Shown in pieces: positions 14,799 to 19,873 of a DNA stretch of 23,218 nucleotides. Position 1 is the first letter of the stretch; every line of letters begins with the position of its first letter. Origin of the DNA: a virus; the IMG/VR virus record IMGVR_UViG_3300047661_000048, positions 1-23,218 of that record; one strand, written 5' to 3'. The position numbers and the translations under genes were made by a program. The notes below the pieces were generated by a model. The model worked only from the letters and a program-made list of their open reading frames with translations. It ran no database searches and was not told where the DNA came from.

Positions 14799-14828
14799 CG
14801 GCATCCAGCTTGGTTGGTCTGGATGCCG
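14799..14828 (-). other. 10-bp hairpin between lipoprotein and small-protein genes
   Basis: A perfect inverted repeat, 14799-14808 with 14819-14828 (CGGCATCCAG / CTGGATGCCG), with a 10-base loop. It lies in the 144-base gap between the lipoprotein stop and the ATG at 14774. There is no T-tract on either strand, so it is probably an RNA processing, stability or pausing element. Nothing else is evident in the gap. Confidence 0.5.
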
Positions 14829-14918
14829 CCGGGTTGGTTGAGTTCCCCAGGTACGCGCCACGTATTTCTGTTTCAGGCAATCTGGGGCAGTTCGCTCGTT
14901 TTGGGTTATCTCTTGCCG

Positions 14919-15647
14919 CTATTCGTCGGCCTTGGCTTGCGTTTCGGCGGCGGCGTCCTCGGTTGCCGCGTCGGCCAGCAGAGCCGCATCGCTCTCTGAC
15001 TTCATGGCGAGCAGCTTCTGCACCAAGGCCGCTCCCTCGCCTAGCACCTCGGTAGCCAGCGCAATCAGCGCTGCAATCTCATCCGGCGTCAGCGCCAGGG
15101 CCGCAAAGGCCAAGTAGCCGCCATGGTTCGGACTGCGCGCCGGACTTCGGTTCTGGCTGGTTGACGAGCCAATCACCGTTTGCAGCACGGTCACCTCGGT
15201 GCGGATCGCGTTGATGACCGTCTCAAACTGCGCCTGGGCCGCCGTCGATTTCAAATGCAGCACGCCATTGGCTTCGAGCGTGTTGAGCTGCCCCAGAAAA
15301 GTGTTGAAGGCCGCCAGAACCGTCGCGGTATTGACGGTTCCACCGCTGGCCTCGGCAGCCTTCAACTGCGCGACCAGCACGCCATTGGCCTGCGCGGCCT
15401 GGTCAATCAGCAGCGCAACCTGTTGCCGCTCAGCAACGGTAATCTGGCCACTAACAGCCAGGCTATGGTTCAGGTCGGCCGCCGTCTTCAGGCTGTTGGC
15501 GATCGAGTCGGCCGCCACAGTCCCCTTATGCAGATCGGTGCCACAGCCCCCGGTCCACCCGCACATTACCACCATGGCGGCCACTGCCACCACGCAAACC
15601 ATGCTCAAGCGCCGCAACGGGCGCGCCATCGAAAAATTCAGCTTCAT
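14919..15647 (-). CDS. Secreted or lipid-anchored protein next to the endolysin
   Basis: A 242-aa protein. N-terminal export signal: MKLNFSMARPLRRLSM, hydrophobic VCVVAVAAMVVMCGW, then TGGCGTDLHKG. The TGGC could be a lipobox, placing the mature protein on a membrane, but the match is imperfect. The mature part is almost wholly helical and alanine-rich (AERQQVALLIDQAAQANGVL, IAALIALATEVLGEGAALVQ), with an acidic end. It starts 4 bases after the endolysin stop with AGGAT in front of the ATG at 15647. The outer spanin is one possibility because of position and lipoprotein style, but the length is large for that. No family recognised. Confidence 0.7.
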   Translation of the reverse strand: MKLNFSMARPLRRLSMVCVVAVAAMVVMCGWTGGCGTDLHKGTVAADSIANSLKTAADLNHSLAVSGQITVAERQQVALLIDQAAQANGVLVAQLKAAEASGGTVNTATVLAAFNTFLGQLNTLEANGVLHLKSTAAQAQFETVINAIRTEVTVLQTVIGSSTSQNRSPARSPNHGGYLAFAALALTPDEIAALIALATEVLGEGAALVQKLLAMKSESDAALLADAATEDAAAETQAKADE

Positions 15648-15651
15648 CGGG

Positions 15652-16140
15652 TTATCCTTCCGCCGACGCTGTCGGCACATCGTATTGCGTTAAGTCGAAC
15701 TCGCGCACCAACTGCATGAGCGATTTCGCGTAGTTGGGATTGGTGGAGTAGCCGCACCGCTGAATTGCATTGGCAAACTCGGCGGCAGAACGTCTAACAG
15801 CCATGGCCGGGATATAGCGGCTAGCGCCAGAGAGCAGCTTGGCGTGAGCCGTAAAGCCTGCGGCCTGGCTCGGATACCGGGCAAAGCGGGCCTCCTCCTC
15901 GATGGAGTGGCCATTGACCACCTCATGCGTGGGCAGCTCGATGTATCTTTCCGGATTCGCGGCCTGAACGGCCTTGATGCCAAAATAGTTGTTGGCTTTG
16001 CGCGCCAGCGCTGAGCACCCCCAGCCCGATTCCAAAATGGCCTGGGCGATGGTGATCGAGGCAGGCACGCCCGTCGCGCCCTGCGAGGCAATCGCCGCCG
16101 GTACCGCCGCCTGCAAAAATCTGGATTGAATTTCGTTCAT
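15652..16140 (-). CDS. Endolysin: glucosaminidase (GH73, FlgJ-type)
   Basis: A 162-aa single-domain peptidoglycan hydrolase. Motifs: FLQAAVPAAIASQGATGVPA, SITIAQAILESGWGCSALAR with the likely catalytic Glu in AILESGWG, then NNYFGIKAVQA, and AAGFTAHAKLLSGASRY, ending in the family phrase IQRCGYSTNPNYAKSLMQLV. These are the conserved blocks of the mannosyl-glycoprotein endo-beta-N-acetylglucosaminidase family, which cuts the glycan strand. There is no signal peptide, so export through the holin is expected. The ATG at 16140 is chosen; a TTG at 16158 is the only in-frame alternative. The ribosome site is weak, and a strongly folded leader precedes it. Confidence 0.92.
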   Translation of the reverse strand: MNEIQSRFLQAAVPAAIASQGATGVPASITIAQAILESGWGCSALARKANNYFGIKAVQAANPERYIELPTHEVVNGHSIEEEARFARYPSQAAGFTAHAKLLSGASRYIPAMAVRRSAAEFANAIQRCGYSTNPNYAKSLMQLVREFDLTQYDVPTASAEG

Positions 16141-16160
16141 CGCCGTCCCCGCCTTCAATC

Positions 16161-16242
16161 AGGAGGCCGGGCACAACAGGTGGTTACAAAGCACCTGTTG
16201 CGCCACGGACACTCTGCTCTGGTTACTTCATACCGGCCTCCT
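16161..16242 (-). promoter_or_regulatory. Folded leader RNA of the endolysin gene
   Basis: Two nested structures. An outer 10-bp stem pairs 16161-16170 with 16233-16242 (AGGAGGCCGG / CCGGCCTCCT). Inside it a 9-bp stem pairs 16174-16182 with 16192-16200 (CAACAGGTG / CACCTGTTG), which extends to 12 bp with one G.U. On the minus-strand message the 5' arm of the outer stem begins with AGGAGG, a perfect ribosome site, followed after 5 bases by ATG AAG TAA. The leader ends 20 bases before the endolysin ATG. It could be an attenuator or a translation-dependent switch. Confidence 0.55.
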
Positions 16243-16261
16243 TTCGGATGGACTCGGTCAT
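16223..16261 (-). CDS. Leader peptide ORF ahead of the endolysin
   Basis: ATG at 16261 gives MTESIRKEAGMK and stop. Within it AGGAGG (16242-16237) precedes an ATG at 16231 whose ORF is only Met-Lys-stop. A ribosome on either start would occupy the 5' arm of the outer leader stem. Too short to judge by sequence; listed because of the near-perfect ribosome site. Confidence 0.3.
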   Translation of the reverse strand: MTESIRKEAGMK

Positions 16262-16330
16262 GCGTTCAGATGCCAGAGTAAGGCGCGGCAATGCCACACT
16301 GGGATGCAGTGGAAAGAGAAGAAACAGATG

Positions 16331-16370
16331 CAATAAAAGCAATCGCCGCCCGTGAATTCGGGCGGCGATT
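16331..16370 (-). terminator. Strong rho-independent terminator between accessory and lysis genes
   Basis: A 12-bp perfect stem, 16341-16352 with 16359-16370 (AATCGCCGCCCG / CGGGCGGCGATT), 6-base loop, followed on the minus strand by GCTTTTATT. It lies 34 bases beyond the stop of the MuF-like accessory gene. It should insulate the late lysis genes from transcripts that begin at the repressor promoter. Confidence 0.85.
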
Positions 16371-16404
16371 GGGGAAGAATCGAGGGTCTTATTTAGCTAT
16401 AAGA

Positions 16405-16980
16405 TCATATGAGATCGTATTGATAATCCGGCCTTACATCGAGCCAATTTTTACATGCAGCGAGAATTTCAGGAGGTACTTTTATGTCGATCCCTTTCTC
16501 TTCTAGTGCTTCTTCTTCACACATTGAGACCACTCCACATCCACATGCCCATCCATTCGGCGGATAAATTGATTCCCAGATAGGGGCATCAAACCGTGCG
16601 ACTAGCCCGTCGAGCATGGAATGCGAAGAGCAGAAGCGAGTCATACAGTCTAACTGCCAATAAGGCAGTCCCTCCGAAACAGCAAGCGAATCCTGATGGC
16701 GGTGATATGAGCAAATAGCTGAAGAAACGCTACTGAAAAGCAGATTGGCCCATTTTTTATCGAGACTGGCTACGCAGACCGGAGCATCCGATGATTGAAG
16801 CCATTTAATGAAATCGCGATCGATTGATCCGTCGCGGACAAAGCCAAGAATTCGATCAGCAATTAACGGTGCAGAATCGTTTGCGTCAATTCCATCCCAT
16901 CGAAGCACCCTCTCGACCATCGCCACCGAAAGAGGAGCAGGGGCATACTCAGTTCTTAGATTGAAGGAAAAACCAGACAT
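16405..16980 (-). CDS. Diverged MuF-domain paralogue in the accessory block
   Basis: A 191-aa protein that I can align by eye with the phage's own MuF head protein over its core: GFSFNLR near the start (versus GFSFDLP), a middle helix RILGFVRDGSIDRDFIKWL, LLFSSVSSAICSYHRHQDSL in place of the F-T-N-AY-GR motif, then LPYWQ (105-109), H120, LDGLVARFDAPIWESIYPP (to 141), CGC (146-148) and EEEALE. It lacks the first 65 residues of the head protein, has lost the Arg of RPxH, and has CGC instead of CRC. It is not in the head module but between repressor and lysis genes, and is followed by a terminator. The DNA is more AT-rich than the head genes. It might interfere with head assembly, or be a decaying duplicate from another phage. 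The alignment is seen; the role is inference. Confidence 0.75.
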   Translation of the reverse strand: MSGFSFNLRTEYAPAPLSVAMVERVLRWDGIDANDSAPLIADRILGFVRDGSIDRDFIKWLQSSDAPVCVASLDKKWANLLFSSVSSAICSYHRHQDSLAVSEGLPYWQLDCMTRFCSSHSMLDGLVARFDAPIWESIYPPNGWACGCGVVSMCEEEALEEKGIDIKVPPEILAACKNWLDVRPDYQYDLI

Positions 16981-16982
16981 CT

Positions 16983-17102
16983 TTATGCTCTCACTTTCAG
17001 GTTCGACAGGTGTAGGGCTTCGTTTAACTCGCGGTTGACGATAGCGTAGTCGTGCACTCCGGCCTCATGCCAATCATCATAAACGGCGGTAATGCTTCCC
17101 AC
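16983..17102 (-). CDS. Small ORF or gene remnant before the MuF-like gene
   Basis: A 39-aa reading frame from a GTG at 17102: VGSITAVYDDWHEAGVHDYA then IVNRELNEALHLSNLKVRA. The stop lies 2 bases before the ATG of the MuF-like gene, which suggests a real upstream cistron. The open frame continues a few codons upstream of the GTG without an ATG, and there is no good ribosome site, so it may be the 3' end of a longer, truncated gene. The sequence looks protein-like (balanced, amphipathic helix). No family recognised. Confidence 0.35.
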   Translation of the reverse strand: MGSITAVYDDWHEAGVHDYAIVNRELNEALHLSNLKVRA

Positions 17103-17135
17103 GGGTATTTGAACTAGGCATCTCCGCTTGTTTGT

Positions 17136-17498
17136 TTATTTAGCGCTAGCCAGGCACGTTTCCGCATCCCCGCGAAGATTAGCCTTCGGAGGATTGTCGC
17201 GCACCAACTCATAGGAGCCTGATTTCTGGATCATCTGTTGCCCGTCCACAAACTTGAGATAGCGATCCAGACAAACTATCCGATCTGCATTTCTGCTTCC
17301 CTCGAAGCGCCTCAACCTCTGGACTGATTCTCTCGCAGTCAGGTCTGCGGTATCACCGAAAGTCTCAGCGTTCTGAATCGAATCGAGCGCCTCAAGCGTC
17401 AATTGCTGTTCAATATGTTGGCGTCGTAGGTTGTGTCCCCATAAAGCGACAAGAAAAACCACGACGACGGGAAAAATCACCCATCTCCATATTTTCAT
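17136..17498 (-). CDS. Membrane-anchored accessory protein
   Basis: A 120-aa protein: one N-terminal hydrophobic segment (IWRWVIFPVVVVFLVALWGH, residues 3-22), then a soluble part of about 95 residues beginning NLRRQHIEQQLTLEALDSIQ and containing two Cys (IVCLDRYLKF, ETCLASAK) that could form a disulphide outside the cytoplasm. The first residues are only weakly charged, so orientation is not certain. The gene lies in the repressor-proximal, AT-richer block. Single-TM small proteins in this position are often lysogenic conversion or superinfection exclusion proteins; here that is inference from place alone. Confidence 0.65.
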   Translation of the reverse strand: MKIWRWVIFPVVVVFLVALWGHNLRRQHIEQQLTLEALDSIQNAETFGDTADLTARESVQRLRRFEGSRNADRIVCLDRYLKFVDGQQMIQKSGSYELVRDNPPKANLRGDAETCLASAK

Positions 17499-17562
17499 CG
17501 ACTTTCACTTTCTGACCGGCAGCGGATAGCCGATTCACTTCGTTATGTTCTCACTTTCCAGG

Positions 17563-17844
17563 CTAGAAGTTAGCCAAGGTCGAGGATGTCTCACTGGAAG
17601 CCGCCATATCCTTTCCATGCACTTTGTGACGTCGTTCGACATCATCGTCGGAATGATAAATGTTGATTTCTATACAGTCGCGGTCATAAATCGAGATATG
17701 ATTCCCAGGGGAATTTACATGGATAGATACGCCGCGGCGCTCTTGATCTTTCTCCAACTCGGGTTCGACTGCGTCCATAAATTCTCCTAGCTGCTCAACC
17801 AGATGCAATCTTTCTCTCTCTGTCACCAAGGCCCTCGGAGTCAT
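17563..17844 (-). CDS. Small soluble protein immediately after the repressor
   Basis: A 93-aa hydrophilic protein, MTPRALVTERERLHLVEQLG, followed by EFMDAVEPELEKDQERRGVS and a strand-rich IHVNSPGNHISIYDRDCIEI. It begins 15 bases after the repressor stop, so it is probably co-transcribed with it and made in the lysogen. The ATG at 17844 has no clear ribosome site, so translation may depend on ribosomes ending at the repressor. I prefer this strand to the overlapping plus-strand frame because of orientation, spacing and composition. Function unknown. Confidence 0.6.
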   Translation of the reverse strand: MTPRALVTERERLHLVEQLGEFMDAVEPELEKDQERRGVSIHVNSPGNHISIYDRDCIEINIYHSDDDVERRHKVHGKDMAASSETSSTLANF

Positions 17845-17859
17845 GATATTGATCGCTAG

Positions 17860-18330
17860 TCATGCGGTCATTAGGAATTTTTCCACCATACCAGGGTCCT
17901 CGGTCTTCATTTTGTGACACAGCTCATAGTAAAAAACGACCTTTTCTGCAAATTCGCGACCGGAGAGCGTACCCGTAGTCACACTGAACTTTTTAGTTAG
18001 AGCCTCCATCACCACCGCTAGCAACTCCGGATCCCATCTAGGGCGTGGTTCTGGCCGGTCGTCATTGACGTCACGCATTCTTCGGGCTACCTGCTCAAAT
18101 CCCCCATCAATAATCAACTGTTTCTGAACATCGCTATGCGGGGCGGCCAGTTTCGCCAGGTCAAGATACGTCCGGCGGCTGGGCGTGATCTCACCGCTCT
18201 CCCATCTAGAGACAGTCGCTTGTTTAACGTCGAGGCGCTTGGCGAATGCTTGCTGGTCGAGTTTAAGGCTCTTCCGTAGCTGGAAAATCCGCTCGGCCTG
18301 CGACGACCGCATTTTTTGTGGTCTGGGCAT
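17860..18330 (-). CDS. XRE-family phage repressor
   Basis: A 156-aa protein with an N-terminal XRE HTH at about residues 12-66: AERIFQLRKSLKLDQQAFAK, RLDVKQATVSRWESGEITPS, RRTYLDLAKLA. The recognition-helix region QATVSRWESG is the family hallmark. The C-terminal 90 residues (WDPELLAVVMEALTKKFSVT, helical LSGREFAEKVVFYYELCHKM) probably mediate oligomerisation; no Ser-Lys autocleavage pair of the LexA/CI type is evident. It would repress the early operon that diverges from it and hold the prophage silent. The ATG at 18330 is used because it directly precedes the HTH domain and has AGGG upstream; a frame open back to 18654 crosses the operator and the divergent gene and is not credible. Confidence 0.87.
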   Translation of the reverse strand: MPRPQKMRSSQAERIFQLRKSLKLDQQAFAKRLDVKQATVSRWESGEITPSRRTYLDLAKLAAPHSDVQKQLIIDGGFEQVARRMRDVNDDRPEPRPRWDPELLAVVMEALTKKFSVTTGTLSGREFAEKVVFYYELCHKMKTEDPGMVEKFLMTA

Positions 18331-18341
18331 ACAAATTTCCC

Positions 18342-18382
18342 TTGACGGGAACATACGCGCCGTATATTCTTCACGTATATTC
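18342..18382. promoter_or_regulatory. Early promoter and repressor operators (genetic switch)
   Basis: Plus-strand promoter: -35 TTGACG (18342-18347), 17-base spacer, -10 TATTCT (18365-18370), and start about 18377. Three half-sites of one 9-base motif: GAACATACG (18349-18357) and CGTATATTC (18361-18369) form a dyad with 3 central bases and one mismatch, lying exactly between -35 and -10; a second CGTATATTC is at 18374-18382. On the minus strand TTGAAA (18392-18387) is a possible -35 for the repressor promoter, with a poor -10 (GAATAT, 18369-18364) over the same half-site. Binding at the dyad should block the early promoter and could also affect the repressor promoter. Confidence 0.7.
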
Positions 18383-18393
18383 GAGGTTTCAAT

Positions 18394-18600
18394 TTGTACA
18401 CCCATTTTAGCCCGACACAGCGGAAGATCCGCGCTATTCAGAGCCGCAGGCTCAACTACAGCTCGCTGGCGCGGGAACTTGGCGTTACGCCACAACATGT
18501 TCGGCGAGTCGCTCTGGGGATGAGCGTCTCGGAGCGGGTGCTTAAGCGCATTGAACGCGAGTACCGCAGGATCGAGCGGGAAGCCGAGCGCGCGGCATGA
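18394..18600 (+). CDS. Ner/Cro-like early HTH regulator
   Basis: A 68-aa basic protein starting at a TTG (18394) that has GAGG 7 bases upstream, with no ATG alternative before the HTH. The core SSLARELGVTPQHVRRVALG is a compact helix-turn-helix, followed by a highly charged helix (RVLKRIEREYRRIEREAERA). In Mu, Ner occupies this place, directly opposite the repressor, and turns down both early and repressor promoters during lytic growth. By sequence it is a small HTH only; I infer the Ner/Cro role from position. The rare TTG start may keep its level low. It overlaps the next gene by 4 bases (ATGA). Confidence 0.72.
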   Translation: MYTHFSPTQRKIRAIQSRRLNYSSLARELGVTPQHVRRVALGMSVSERVLKRIEREYRRIEREAERAA

Positions 18601-19103
18601 GCAAATCGTTTCCATCACGTACTCAGTCTCCCGCCAGAGCATCCGGTGTGTCACCGGCTAATTTTGGAGGGATTTCGACCGTCCAGACCCATCCTTCTCT
18701 CTTCGAGAACCATCTGGATGCACTTCCTGGCAGTCTGAACGATTCCGCTATGGTCCGTGCGGTCCTCATTGAGTCCATCCGCAAATGCGACAAAAGCCGC
18801 GCCCAGATTGCCGAAGACGTCACTTTTTTCTCTGGCCGAGAGGTGACGGAAATTTCCCTGAACAAATTTACCGCCGAGAGCCGGACAGACTACCGCTGGC
18901 CCGCTGAACTCGACCGCACCTTCTGCCGCGCCGTCGGCGACGATACGCTGTTGCGCTGCCGCGCCGAGCTGGCCGGATACCACGTCATTGACTCCACCGA
19001 AGCTGAACTGCTCGACCTCGGGCGGGAATACCTCCGCCAGAAACGTGCTAGCGAAAAAGTAGCTCTTCTGGAAAAGAGACTCGCGGGGATGGAACTGGCA
19101 TGA
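18597..19103 (+). CDS. Conserved early phage protein of unknown function
   Basis: A 168-aa protein. The first 45 residues are Ser/Pro-rich and look disordered. Then comes a helical region: MVRAVLIESIRKCDKSRAQI, AEDVTFFSGREVTEISLNKF, TAESRTDYRWPAELDRTFCR and AVGDDTLLRCRAELAGYHVI, ending in a coiled coil (LGREYLRQKRASEKVALLEK). The order 'KSRxQIAExx...SGxEVTxxxLNxFTAES' has the feel of a diverged HTH plus linker, and such proteins occur next to transposase genes in Mu-like phages. It may bind DNA and help early regulation or transposition. I cannot name a family. It overlaps both neighbours by 4 bases, so translation is coupled. Confidence 0.7.
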   Translation: MSKSFPSRTQSPARASGVSPANFGGISTVQTHPSLFENHLDALPGSLNDSAMVRAVLIESIRKCDKSRAQIAEDVTFFSGREVTEISLNKFTAESRTDYRWPAELDRTFCRAVGDDTLLRCRAELAGYHVIDSTEAELLDLGREYLRQKRASEKVALLEKRLAGMELA

Positions 19104-19873
19104 GAAAACCTACACGTTTCTCTGTGGCTCTCGACTTCGCTTGCGCGGCTATGACTGTGCTGATGTCGGGTTATGTGGCTGACAAGGTTCTCCGCGAAGC
19201 AAAAAACAGAAAGCGCCCTCTGAAACCGAAGTCAACAGTTTCCGGTCCCGGCCCGCTTCAAAACATCGACCGCAAAGAATTCCGAAATGGAGGACGCTAC
19301 CACGGCCTTCTTACCCGTGTAGCAAAGACACTTGGAGTATCCCCTTCATCTGTGCAGTTGTCTTCTCGCGGGGCCTGCCATTCCAAACGGATCATCGATG
19401 CAATAGTTGCAGAAATTCGTCGGACTGACGCTGAACTTGAAAATTCACCGCTCCCCGTGCCTCTCACTGCATTAGAACGCGCGGAATTTTCCTTCGGCGG
19501 AAAATACTATGGCGTCTCTGGCCGCGTTGCAAAATCGCTTGGAATGCTCAATTCAAATATGCACCGCATTGTCCGTGGAAAATTGCGCACTCCGCGAGTT
19601 CTCGCGGCCCTTCGTAAGGAGATGGCCCGCGTAGATGCTCTTCCTCGTGATCCGCTACCCGAGCCACTTACGAAAGAAGAAATAGCTCAATTCAAAAACG
19701 GTCGCAAATACTATGGCCTCTACACGCGAGTAGCTCAAGCCGTAGGAATGAGAGCAAACGCTTTTTATCACATGTCAGCTAGAAGTAGCGTTTCGCAGCC
19801 CGAAATGATCAGGGCACTTCGCGCCGAGATGGCCCGCGTGGATGCCGAGCTTGCCGCAAAGGGGAGCAAATGA
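19100..19873 (+). CDS. Protein with three tandem HTH-like repeats beside the transposase
   Basis: A 257-aa protein made of three repeats at about residues 60-113, 129-180 and 197-250, spaced 68-69 residues. Each has the form F..GG.YYG...RVAK.LGM (for example EFSFGGKYYGVSGRVAKSLG), then a HTH-like turn and basic residues, then ALRxEMARVDA. Linkers are proline-rich (SPLPVPLTALE, DPLPEPLTKEE). Residues 8-25 are hydrophobic (SVALDFACAAMTVLMSGY) and could be a membrane anchor or packing helix. The ATG start overlaps the previous stop, and the end overlaps the transposase start (ATGA), so it is made with the transposase. Codons are more AT-rich than in the transposase. Three DNA-binding units in a row suggest recognition of repeated sites such as phage ends; that is inference. 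Confidence 0.75.
   Translation: MRKPTRFSVALDFACAAMTVLMSGYVADKVLREAKNRKRPLKPKSTVSGPGPLQNIDRKEFRNGGRYHGLLTRVAKTLGVSPSSVQLSSRGACHSKRIIDAIVAEIRRTDAELENSPLPVPLTALERAEFSFGGKYYGVSGRVAKSLGMLNSNMHRIVRGKLRTPRVLAALRKEMARVDALPRDPLPEPLTKEEIAQFKNGRKYYGLYTRVAQAVGMRANAFYHMSARSSVSQPEMIRALRAEMARVDAELAAKGSK

Noticed and set aside
16161-16242. tRNA-like or small RNA gene
   Set aside because: The 82-base fold has a closed outer stem and an inner hairpin, but no D-arm, anticodon arm or T-loop sequence and no CCA, so a leader structure is the better reading.
16291-16506. Plus-strand 71-aa frame
   Set aside because: It reads across the strong minus-strand terminator hairpin and into the 3' end of the MuF-like gene, with no ribosome site.
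17545-17790. Plus-strand 81-aa frame overlapping the 93-aa minus-strand gene
   Set aside because: It is isolated in orientation from all neighbours, and the minus-strand reading has a hydrophilic, protein-like composition and follows the repressor by 15 bases.
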